From NCBI RefSeq assembly GCF_029392895.1, contig NZ_CP114200.1, positions 773,501 to 837,500 of the forward strand: 64,000 nucleotides of DNA, written 5' to 3'. This DNA is from Streptomyces sp. 71268. Its GTDB lineage: Bacteria > Actinomycetota > Actinomycetes > Streptomycetales > Streptomycetaceae. The notes beneath the pieces were generated by a model. It saw nothing but the letters and a program-made list of their open reading frames with translations. It had not been told where the DNA came from and made no database searches. Shown in pieces: positions 51,723-59,637 of this stretch (the stretch's first letter is position 1; each line of letters begins with the position of its first letter). Position numbers and translations under genes: made by a program.

Positions 51723-53467
51723 GACGCCGCCTTCTCCGGCGCGGTCGGCCGCGCCTTCTTCGGTGCCGACGGCGCCGTGGCCTGCTGGGGGGCCAGGGCT
51801 CCCGCCGCGGCGCTCGCCCCCATCTCGGTGACGGTCTCGCCGCCCACGCTCGCGCCCGGCAGCGGTCCTGGCAGCACGACGCGGGCCCGCCTGAGGGCAA
51901 TCCTCAGTTCGGTCGGCTCAGGTGCGATGAGGGAGGCGATGTGGCCGTCCGGGCGGACGAGCACGGCTCTGGGCTGTTTGCCCAGCAGCGGTCGGAAGCC
52001 GGGCCAGCCCGAGATGTCGACAGCGGCGAACTCCGCCGGCAGCGTCTCCAGCAGCGCCGCGCGCTGTCTGGCCCACGCGTCGTGCTGGCGCTCGCCCGCC
52101 CACATCAGCAGGGTGGGCAGCTCCGGATCGATGGTGGGCCATCGACCGCCGCCCGGCGTCGCGCCGGCCGCCGCCCCTTCGGCGGGGCCGTGCCGGCTGA
52201 AGACCGGCAGCCGGTCCCCCACCCGCGCCTGGCGGGTGAGTGATGGAAGGGTGTCCCACAGCGTCTCGGCCGGCCGGTAGGTCACGTCGTGCTGGGCCAT
52301 CAACGGGGCACCGAACCGTTGGAGCGCGCCGGTACGCCGGGCCACCCGCACCAGGGTGTCACGGACGGCGACGTCCTTTCGACGGTGGAACAGGCCCCAG
52401 CTTGTCTGCTTGGCGGTGGTGAGGACCACACGCTCGGCGGCCGTGCGCCGCTCGGAGTCGTAGCTGTCCAGGATGCCCGGCTCCAAGGTGCCTCGGATCA
52501 CGCCGGCCAATTTCCAGCCGAGGTTCACCGCGTCCTGGATACCGGTGTTCATGCCCTGGGCACCGGCCGCGCTGAAGATGTGGCCGGCGTCCCCGGCGAG
52601 GAAGACCCGGCCGTCGCGCAGGGTCTCGGCGACTCGGCGCCGGGCGCGGAAGATGGTCGTCCAGTTCAGCGGCCCGATCAGACCTCGCCGCGGCGCCCGC
52701 TCGTCCATCACTCGTTGGAACAACGCGCGGGGCGGTGCGTGGCCCTCGGTCCAGCCGGGGACGCTGACGGCCAGCCGGAACAGCCCGCCGCCGAACGGTG
52801 CGAAGCCCAGCGCACCACCCCTGGTGTAGCAGTAGAGCAGTTCGTGGTGGTGCAGGTCACCGTCGATGGGCCCGTCGCCGATGGCGAAGAGCACGTCCTC
52901 CCCGCTGCCGAGGAAGGCGATGCCCGCAAGGCGGCGTACCGAGCTGTGAGCCCCGTCCGCGCCGATCACCCAGTCCGACTCGATCTGTTCGGTGCGGCCC
53001 CCGGCCCACGTCACCTCGACCACGGGTCGCCCGCCGGAGTTGTCGAGCCCAGTGACCTCACCGTGCTCGACCTTGCCGCCGAGCGCCACCAGCCGGTCGC
53101 GCACCACGTCCTCGGTGCGGTCTTGCGGGATGACGAGGCCGAAGGGGTAGGGCGTGTCCTTCAGGCGGCTCATCTCGATCGAGCCAAGGGGTCGCTTCTG
53201 CGAGTAGTAGGACACCGCGTCCAACCGGTTGCCGGCCTCGGCCAGCGGTTCCGCCGCGCCGACACGGCTCAGCAACTCCAGGCTGCGCGGCCACACCACG
53301 ATGGCGCGGGAGTGCAGTGCCGATCCGGGCGGGGTGCCGTCGATGATCCGCACCGGGACACCCTGACTGAGGAGTTCGCAGCCGAGGACCAGCCCGACGG
53401 GGCCGCCTCCGACAATGAGGACCGGCCGCTTGTCGCCCGGCGTTTCGCGTAGGGGAATCGTCATCAT
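51719..53467 (-). CDS. FAD-dependent aromatic-hydroxylase-type monooxygenase
   Basis: A 582-residue class A flavoprotein monooxygenase. The FAD loop is VLIVGGGPVGLVLGCELLSQ; the DG region is VIGADGAHSSVRR; and GDAGHIFSAAGAQGMNTGIQ is the second FAD motif. The C-terminal thioredoxin-like domain ends with an alanine- and proline-rich tail. Enzymes of this pentachlorophenol/PHBH group hydroxylate or oxidise ring or enol substrates with NAD(P)H and O2. It lies 62 nt after the KAS III-like gene and overlaps the FabH-like gene. A tailoring oxidation of the product is likely. Confidence 0.92.
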   Translation of the reverse strand: MMTIPLRETPGDKRPVLIVGGGPVGLVLGCELLSQGVPVRIIDGTPPGSALHSRAIVVWPRSLELLSRVGAAEPLAEAGNRLDAVSYYSQKRPLGSIEMSRLKDTPYPFGLVIPQDRTEDVVRDRLVALGGKVEHGEVTGLDNSGGRPVVEVTWAGGRTEQIESDWVIGADGAHSSVRRLAGIAFLGSGEDVLFAIGDGPIDGDLHHHELLYCYTRGGALGFAPFGGGLFRLAVSVPGWTEGHAPPRALFQRVMDERAPRRGLIGPLNWTTIFRARRRVAETLRDGRVFLAGDAGHIFSAAGAQGMNTGIQDAVNLGWKLAGVIRGTLEPGILDSYDSERRTAAERVVLTTAKQTSWGLFHRRKDVAVRDTLVRVARRTGALQRFGAPLMAQHDVTYRPAETLWDTLPSLTRQARVGDRLPVFSRHGPAEGAAAGATPGGGRWPTIDPELPTLLMWAGERQHDAWARQRAALLETLPAEFAAVDISGWPGFRPLLGKQPRAVLVRPDGHIASLIAPEPTELRIALRRARVVLPGPLPGASVGGETVTEMGASAAAGALAPQQATAPSAPKKARPTAPEKAAS

Positions 53468-53529
53468 CGTGCCTTTCGTTCGGGTGCCGGGACTGCGAGG
53501 CAGGTCCGGCACCACGTGAGGAGGTTGGT

Positions 53530-54567
53530 TCAGGGGCGTTGGACGACCACGCCGCTCCAGGTGAAGCCGGCGCCCGCGCTGAGCACGACGGCGTGCTCGC
53601 CAGCGCGCAGGGACCACCGTCCGGAGCCGCGGAGCGCCGCGAGGTTCGACAGCAGATCACCCGCTCCCAGGTGACCGGTGTCGCAGCCGAGGTCGACGGC
53701 CGGGGCCTCGGTGACGGCCGCCACGGCCGGGCCGTAGATCTCGCGAGCCGTGGCGGTGCCCAGCCGGGGCAGCAGTACCGCGCGCACGGACCGGTCCTCG
53801 GGCGCGAGACGCGCCTGGGCCAGCGCACCCGCCACCACCCGCGACGTGGTCTCGCGCAGCTGGGCCACGAACGGCTCCCGGCCGGTGCCGGTCAGAAAGG
53901 CCTTCTTGGTACGCCGCACGTCGACGGTGGGCCCGGCAGCGTGCGCCGCTTCCTGGAAGCGGTCCAGATCGCGGTGGACGACCTCCAGCTCCGGCGCGGC
54001 CTCGGTGACCAGGGCCCGCAGTGCGAGCGCGTGGTCGGTCCGCTCGCCACCACGGGCGAGTACCGCAGCCGTGCCACTGTCGCCGTACCACACGCCGTAG
54101 TCACTGCCCCACCGGTCGAAACCGGGGGCACCGAACCGGTCCCCCGTCGTCACCAGGACCGGACCGTGATCGGGTTCGGCCACGAGCCTGGCCAGCGCGA
54201 CCTCCAGGCCCGCCGCCCCGCCGTTGCACATCTGTTGGATGCCGACCGGGACGGCGCTCGTCGCGCCGGTGTGCCGCGCGACGTAGTGCGCGGGCGACCA
54301 GAAGTCGTGCCCCTGGTAGTAGGTCCAGGCATGTAGGACCGTGCGCACCGCCTCGGGCCGGGTACCGGCCCTGGCCAGTGCCGCGCGTCCCGCGCGCACC
54401 GCCAGTTCGGGGGCCGACTCGGCGGCGGAGACCGGCAGCCGCTCGTATCCCATGGCTCGCGCCTCGTCGTGGGTGATCAGCCCGTCGGCGAGCGCGTCGG
54501 TGGCCTTGACGACGGTGGGTGGCAACCAGTCCGCCGGGGTGAGGAAGATGTCAGCCGGCACGCTCAT
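53530..54567 (-). CDS. KAS III-like acyltransferase/ketosynthase
   Basis: A 345-residue thiolase-fold protein. The active-site cysteine is in VGIQQMCNGGAAGLE, and the later histidine region is DLGCDTGHLGAGDLLSNLAA. The usual FabH N-terminus is replaced by a longer DIFLTPADWLPPTVVKATDA stretch. Such variants can act as acyl- or ester-forming transferases rather than decarboxylating ketosynthases. It overlaps the AfsA-like stop by 4 nt (ATGA), so the two are made together. Either chain initiation or acyl transfer to a second substrate fits. Which one cannot be read from sequence. Confidence 0.85.
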   Translation of the reverse strand: MSVPADIFLTPADWLPPTVVKATDALADGLITHDEARAMGYERLPVSAAESAPELAVRAGRAALARAGTRPEAVRTVLHAWTYYQGHDFWSPAHYVARHTGATSAVPVGIQQMCNGGAAGLEVALARLVAEPDHGPVLVTTGDRFGAPGFDRWGSDYGVWYGDSGTAAVLARGGERTDHALALRALVTEAAPELEVVHRDLDRFQEAAHAAGPTVDVRRTKKAFLTGTGREPFVAQLRETTSRVVAGALAQARLAPEDRSVRAVLLPRLGTATAREIYGPAVAAVTEAPAVDLGCDTGHLGAGDLLSNLAALRGSGRWSLRAGEHAVVLSAGAGFTWSGVVVQRP

Positions 54568-55616
54568 GCCTCCACTCCCGTTCTGACGGGCGGGCGCTCG
54601 GCCAGCACGGACGTCGCCGTGTGCACGCGGCCGGCGGCGACGACCGTGTTGTCCTGCGTGAACTCCACGTGGAAGAGCCGCGCTTGGGGTAAGCGGTCGC
54701 CGCTCTCGGCGGTGTACCCGTACGCCTCTGCCTTGCGGATGTGCACGGTGGTCAGGGAGTCCAGTTCGGCGTAGCGCGTGAACGAGAAGTCGAGGCCGAC
54801 GACGGTCGTCCGGGGCACCGAGGCTCCGAACAGCTCGGAGGCGGCGAGCAGACACAGTTGCCGAGCCGCCTCCATCAGCACCATGCCCGGCAGGTGGTCC
54901 TGCTCGTGGTCGAACATGCTGCGGTGGTCCACCGGTGGCCGGATGGGGGCGGACGCCCCATCCGGGCCGACGGTGACGTCGCCGAGCACGACGTTCGCCG
55001 GATCGGTGCGCCCCACCAGGAAGGGTGGGACGCGTGATGCGGTGCGGGGGATCTCGGCGAACGGTGTGAGCGGCCCGCCCCGGCCCCGCTCGCGCACCGC
55101 GGCGTACACCGGGCCGGGGATGTAGCCGACGTCGATGCTCGCGTGGCCCAGCCGGTGACCGAAGAGCGCCATGTCGATGTCGTAGGTGAGCCGCCGCACG
55201 TCGCCAGCCGCACCCCGACGGTTGCCGGTGCGTACCCGCATGGCCAGTTCACCGGGGCGTGGGTACGTGGGCGCGGTCAGCAGTCCCGGCAGCGACATCG
55301 ACCACGACCGCAGGAGGAACGTGGTGTCCCGGGCGACATCGAAGAAGACGTGGCCGCCGTAGGTCTCCGCCTGGCGGCAGCACTCCAACAACAGGAGCGG
55401 GTCCGGGACCCCGAGGCGCGAGGTGCCCTCCGTGTAGTAACCGTGCGCCGACGGCAGCTGAGCGGCGGCGAGGTACTCCGATTCGCTAACGCGTCGGGCA
55501 TCGGTCAGAAAGACCTCGGAGAGTGCCCAGCGGTGGAGCAGGGACCGGTCGACGGTTTGCGTGAATTCCAGCGTCTTCGCTTCCGGACGACCGCGACCGG
55601 GAATCTCTGCTTCCAT
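54564..55616 (-). CDS. AfsA-type (A-factor biosynthesis) hotdog enzyme
   Basis: A 350-residue protein with two AfsA hotdog repeats. The first starts near HRWALSEVFLTDARRVSESE and includes DPLLLLECCRQAETYGGHVF. The second includes DHEQDHLPGMVLMEAARQLC and VVGLDFSFTRYAELDSLTTV. AfsA proteins join a beta-ketoacyl thioester to dihydroxyacetone phosphate, the first step to butyrolactone-, butenolide- and furan-type signals. It leads the minus-strand biosynthetic operon, with GGAGGT before the ATG. Codon 309 (54692-54690) is TTA. The product class is inferred from the family. Confidence 0.9.
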   Translation of the reverse strand: MEAEIPGRGRPEAKTLEFTQTVDRSLLHRWALSEVFLTDARRVSESEYLAAAQLPSAHGYYTEGTSRLGVPDPLLLLECCRQAETYGGHVFFDVARDTTFLLRSWSMSLPGLLTAPTYPRPGELAMRVRTGNRRGAAGDVRRLTYDIDMALFGHRLGHASIDVGYIPGPVYAAVRERGRGGPLTPFAEIPRTASRVPPFLVGRTDPANVVLGDVTVGPDGASAPIRPPVDHRSMFDHEQDHLPGMVLMEAARQLCLLAASELFGASVPRTTVVGLDFSFTRYAELDSLTTVHIRKAEAYGYTAESGDRLPQARLFHVEFTQDNTVVAAGRVHTATSVLAERPPVRTGVEA

Positions 55617-55930
55617 GAACACCTCCAGGGCCTGGGCTATGGCGTTTCCCGCGTATACATCTCTGATACGTGTAATTGCGGATCTCCTGATGTCCGTGCA
55701 CACCGTCGTGGACCTCCGGCGACGCATTCGCCAGCCATCGTTGCAGCAACCGTCGGACCACGCCTCGGGCCGTTACGTGACCAGCATTCGGCAGGCCCAC
55801 CAATTTTGAACTCAAGCCGGGCGAAGGCCGTGCCCAAGTGGTCGGCGCTTGTTGCCCGCTTGAGCCGTGACCTCCAAAAATCTAAACGCCGCTCGATTAA
55901 CGGGAAGCGGGACAACGGGAGGAATGCAGG
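55617..55930. promoter_or_regulatory. Divergent promoter region of the biosynthetic cluster with phased SARP-like repeats
   Basis: A 314-nt gap between the divergent AfsA-like and FabD-like genes. CTTG repeats occur on both strands: CAAG at 55813-55816 and 55835-55838 (22 bp apart, minus-strand repeats GCTTGAG and ACTTGGG) and CTTG at 55848-55851 and 55859-55862 (11 bp apart, plus-strand GCTTGTT and GCTTGAG). 11-bp phasing is the hallmark of SARP sites. The -10 boxes are not obvious; TCTAAA near 55881 is one candidate for the plus strand. Confidence 0.5.
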
Positions 55931-56872
55931 GTGGTCACCGCGGACAACAAAGAGGGGACGCGCGTCGCCGCGCTCTTCCCCGGACAGGGCGTGCAACGGT
56001 CGGGCTTGGGAAAACGGTGGCGTGACACTCCCGCGTGGGCCGACCTCACCGCCACCATTTCCGAGGCGTCGGGGCACGACGTGGTGGAGTTGCTGCTGGA
56101 GACCGACGCGGAGACGCTGGCTCGGACCGACCTCGCCCAGATCGTGGTCTACACGGCCTCGTCGCTGGCTTGGGCGGAGTTCCGGCGCACCCGCCCGGAA
56201 ACCGAGGTGGTCGCCTTCGCCGGACACAGCCTCGGCGAGTACACGGCACTGGCCGCCTCGGGCGCGCTCAGCACCGCCGACGGCGCCCGGCTGGTCGGTG
56301 CGCGCGGCCGTGCCATGGTCGAGGCGTCCCGCCGCGCCCCTGGTGGCATGGCCGCGGTCATGGGACCACCAGCCACGGAAGTGACGACCCTCGTCGAGCG
56401 AGTACGGGCCACCGGCGGACACCTGTGGATCGCCAACCTCAACAGCGCCGCACAGACCGTCGTGGCAGGCGATCGCGAGGCGATCGAGACGGCCGGGGAG
56501 CTGGCTCGCGAGGCGGGGTGGCGCTACAACGTTCTCCCGGTCTCCGCCGCCTGCCACACACCACGCATGGCACCGGCCAGCCGCGAACTGTCGCACGCGC
56601 TACGAGACGTCCGGTTCGCACCCGCGCACGGAACGGTGGTGGCCAACACAGACGCGCGCCCGCACCGTGCGGGGTGGGTGTGGACGGACCTCTGCAAGCG
56701 CCAACTGGTTTCCCCGGTCCGCTGGGAGGCCACACTGCACGTCCTCGTAGCGGAGCTTGGCTGCGACCGACTGATGGACCTCGGGCCCGGTCGCACCCTG
56801 GCCGGCCTGGCGCGCCGCGTGCTTCCCGACGTGCCGGTGACGCCTGCTTCAGCAATCCCGGAGGCCCGTTGA
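55931..56872 (+). CDS. Malonyl-CoA:ACP acyltransferase (FabD-like)
   Basis: A 313-residue acyltransferase. The start is LFPGQGVQRSGLGKRW, GHSLGEYTALA holds the catalytic serine, and SAACHTPRMAP the histidine. These are the FabD signatures for loading malonyl groups on ACP. The GTG at 55931 has GGGAGGAA at 11 nt. It is transcribed away from the AfsA-like operon across a SARP-box-like region. As a second, cluster-specific FabD it would load the dedicated ACP. Substrate choice (malonyl or substituted) is not certain. Confidence 0.93.
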   Translation: MVTADNKEGTRVAALFPGQGVQRSGLGKRWRDTPAWADLTATISEASGHDVVELLLETDAETLARTDLAQIVVYTASSLAWAEFRRTRPETEVVAFAGHSLGEYTALAASGALSTADGARLVGARGRAMVEASRRAPGGMAAVMGPPATEVTTLVERVRATGGHLWIANLNSAAQTVVAGDREAIETAGELAREAGWRYNVLPVSAACHTPRMAPASRELSHALRDVRFAPAHGTVVANTDARPHRAGWVWTDLCKRQLVSPVRWEATLHVLVAELGCDRLMDLGPGRTLAGLARRVLPDVPVTPASAIPEAR

Positions 56873-57235
56873 CGGGCTTGCCCGTCAACCGAGCACACGG
56901 GCCGTGCCTCGCGTAGCCATGGCTCTCCGGCTGTGCCCGGGATCACCGTCAGGCCCGGCATCTGATCTAGATCGCGCCCATGCGGCGGCAGTGGCTGCAG
57001 TGATGCCGGCGTCGGTGTCCTCGTGGGCGAGGCGGCGGTCGGGGTTCACGCCGCGCGGTGTGGCGAACGCGGGCGCGATGCTGGAGGTGTGGCCGCCCCC
57101 TCCGGCTCCTTCGCGGGCCAGGGCGACTGCTGACGCTGGGAGATTCCCCCACCGGTCTGGGCCGTGGCCCCTGGCGCCGCTCATTCTGACCGATGCCGAC
57201 GGCAGGCCCGCATGACCTGCACGAGGGGCTTCTTC
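56873..57235. other. Gene-free interval
   Basis: No gene, hairpin or repeat stands out. Short frames on both strands have no family resemblance. Confidence 0.35.
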
Positions 57236-57955
57236 ATGGCGAGCGATGACGACCCGCACGTGACCGATCTCCTTCTGGAGACCGACTCCCTGGAAGGGTT
57301 TCTGGACACCTTGGCCGACCACGCGCTGGCCCGTACACCCGCGGCGGACGGCTGTGGCATCACCCTCAGCCGCGAGGGCCGGTTCCTGACGGTGGCCAGC
57401 GCGGGACGCAGCGCGCGCGACTTGGACGAGAAGCAGTACGGCCTGGACGACGGCCCCTGCTTGCAAGCCCTGCGCAACGGTGAGGAGTTCATGATCGCCG
57501 ACATGCTGGGTGAGCAGCGGTGGGACCCCTACCCCGCTCACGCCGTCGCGCGCGGGACCCGTTCCTCACTCTCGCTGCCGATCGCCGCGCACACCCACAC
57601 GGCCGGCGCGCTCAACCTCTACTCGCCCAAGCCGGACGGCTTCGCCGAAACGGACCTCACCGGGCTACGACTGATCGCCGCGCAGGCCACCGGTGCGATC
57701 GCTCTGGCGCAGCGGATCGCCGACGCCCAGCGGTTCGCGAACGATCTGGAGACAGCGATGCGCTCGCGCAGCATCATCGACCAGGCCATCGGAATCATCA
57801 TGGGCCAGCAGCGCTGCGACGCGGAAAAGGCGTTCGGCATCCTGCGCGGCGCTTCGCAGAACCGCAACATCAAGCTCCGCGACCTGTGTCGCGACCTGGT
57901 CACCAGCGTCGGCGGCCGACCACCTCAGGACGGCGGGCTGCGGCCCCGGCCCTGA
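57236..57955 (+). CDS. GAF-ANTAR RNA-binding antiterminator-type regulator
   Basis: A 239-residue regulator. The GAF domain spans about residues 10-160 (TPAADGCGITLSREGRFLTV, then YGLDDGPCLQALRNGE). The ANTAR domain reads LETAMRSRSIIDQAIGIIMG, then QQRCDAEKAFGILRGASQNR. ANTAR domains bind paired RNA hairpins and prevent termination. I use the ATG at 57236, with GAGGGG upstream; the in-frame ATG at 57212 is an alternative. Its RNA targets and ligand are unknown. Confidence 0.9.
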   Translation: MASDDDPHVTDLLLETDSLEGFLDTLADHALARTPAADGCGITLSREGRFLTVASAGRSARDLDEKQYGLDDGPCLQALRNGEEFMIADMLGEQRWDPYPAHAVARGTRSSLSLPIAAHTHTAGALNLYSPKPDGFAETDLTGLRLIAAQATGAIALAQRIADAQRFANDLETAMRSRSIIDQAIGIIMGQQRCDAEKAFGILRGASQNRNIKLRDLCRDLVTSVGGRPPQDGGLRPRP

Positions 57956-58344
57956 CCGGCCCACTGTTTCGGCGCGCGTGCAGCTTCGCGAGGTCCTGCC
58001 GCAGGTCGGCGTCCGGCCCGGGCGGCAGTGCGGCGAGCGCGGGTGACAAGGCGGTGCGCGGTCGCCCGGGCCTGCGGGCGCGTCCCCTCGGCCCGCTGCG
58101 GCGAGAACGCCGGGGCGTTCGGCGCCGCAGCATGCGTCACTGTGGTGATACGGCCGAAGCCGCTCTCACCGCTGCGCTGGCCGAGTTGTCCGCGCGGGCC
58201 ACGTCGTGGGGAGTGTCTCTCCGCCGGTCAGGGGCGGGTGGTCCTGGCATGTGCGCGAGGCGGCCAGGTCGCGGGCGGCCTCGTGTCAGCCGTGGGACTG
58301 AGGGGTGGAGCGGCGGGGCGGGCGGCTGGGGCGTGCGTGTGGTG
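57956..58344. other. Gene-free interval
   Basis: No supported gene or clear terminator was found between the ANTAR gene and the convergent hemerythrin-like gene. Confidence 0.35.
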
Positions 58345-58905
58345 TCAGTCCTTACCACGGCCCGTCAAGGCGTCCCTGAGGCGGTCCACCATGCCCGCGC
58401 CGGGGGCCAGCAGTTTGTTGGCAGGCGGCGTGTCGGGGGCCGAGGGGTGGGGGCGGGTCGGCGCCGTCTTCTTGGCCTGGCGCACCTTGTCACCCAGCTT
58501 GGCCAGTTCCTCCGCGGAAGCCGCCGTCCGCAGCCGGGGAAAGAGGTGGCCCTCCTCGTCCCGCACGTGCGCGCGTATCTCCTTCATGAGATCGTCCACG
58601 AGCCGGTCGAACCGGGAATCGTCGGCGTCGACGCCTTCGAGTTCCTTCATGATCCGCTCGGCCTTGGCGTGGTCCTCGATCTCCTTGTCGGCGACCGCGT
58701 CCCCGTCCGGCAGGAATTCACGCACGGCCGGGTACAGATACGCCTCCTCGGCCACCGAGTGGCGCACCAGCTCGATCACCGCCTGCTCCGCGTACTTCTT
58801 GCGCCGCTCGTCTCCCGACGGCAGGGCCTGGATCTTCCCGAAGAACTCCTCGACCTCCTGGTGGTCGGTGGTCAATTCCGCGATGACGTCTCCGCCGTGG
58901 CCCAC
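58345..58905 (-). CDS. Hemerythrin HHE domain protein
   Basis: A 186-residue four-helix protein with hemerythrin ligands in order: TTDHQEVEEFF, ELVRHSVAEEAYLYP, EIEDHAKAERIMKE, and IRAHVRDEEGHLFPRL. It would bind a di-iron centre and sense or store O2 or NO, or handle iron stress. The C-terminal 40 residues are proline- and lysine-rich. The GTG at 58905 has GAGAGGAA and fits the family N-terminus; upstream in-frame starts add unrelated residues. It stands alone. Confidence 0.9.
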   Translation of the reverse strand: MGHGGDVIAELTTDHQEVEEFFGKIQALPSGDERRKKYAEQAVIELVRHSVAEEAYLYPAVREFLPDGDAVADKEIEDHAKAERIMKELEGVDADDSRFDRLVDDLMKEIRAHVRDEEGHLFPRLRTAASAEELAKLGDKVRQAKKTAPTRPHPSAPDTPPANKLLAPGAGMVDRLRDALTGRGKD

Positions 58906-59637
58906 GGGCGTTCCTCTCGTGTGGTGACTGGGTTGCCTCGACCGTGTATCCGCACTTCCGCGTGTGCAAACGGGAACGCAATCGCGGCAGACAGTGGGCG
59001 ACCTCCTCCAGCAGCCATCTCCCGACGCCTCCCTGGGCCCGGCGGCACGTTCCACGGCCGCCCGGCGCGCGGCCGGCCGTGCCCAGCGAACGGCAAGCAC
59101 CGGATACGGAGAGGACAGTCCGTGCTCCCCGCCCCACAACCGTAGGCAGGTCAGGGCTTGTTGGGCCGAACACGTTGGCTTGTCACGCGCCCGGACTGGC
59201 GCTGAACTCGGGCGGCGACCCGGTCCAGCCCGCCGCCGACTCCCTGGCCATCCTGCTGAGTCCCGCGCGGGCCGCCCTCCTATGGTGGGTCAGCCAGAAC
59301 GGCAGCCGTCTCGCCAACCGAACAGGGTGCGCTCCGCGAAGGCCCCGGCAGAACGGCAAGGCGGTATGTCGCGCCTTTCCTGGCAAGTACCTGCCGCGCA
59401 CATCGACCCGGCGCCCGCCCCGCCTTCGCGGGTGGTACCAATGTCAGGCCAAATCTTCTCGGTTACCGAATGCCCGCTCGCTATCCAGCCAGGGCATTCC
59501 GAGCGGCAATCCCGGAGTATTTGCTACTGGAGAGAACTATTCGGGCGAATGGCGTGAGAATCCAGTTCCGTACGCGGTAGGGCGGCCCCACACGCGCAAG
59601 CCGACCGTGCGCCCCGACCGTGGTCGGGGCGCCCAGT
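58906..59637. other. 0.7-kb gene-free interval with a pseudoknot-like element
   Basis: No convincing gene. At 59468-59506 two inverted repeats interleave: GAATGCCC (59468-59475) with GGGCATTC (59492-59499), and CGCTCG (59475-59480) with CGAGCG (59500-59505). That order is the pattern of an H-type pseudoknot. The surrounding AT content is locally raised near 59450-59570. Confidence 0.35.
59609..59632 (-). terminator. Terminator-like hairpin after the Ig-like membrane protein gene
   Basis: 11-bp complementary arms (59609-59619 and 59622-59632) separated by 2 nt, so the inner pairs must open to form the loop. It begins 5 nt after the stop codon on the minus strand. Confidence 0.55.
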
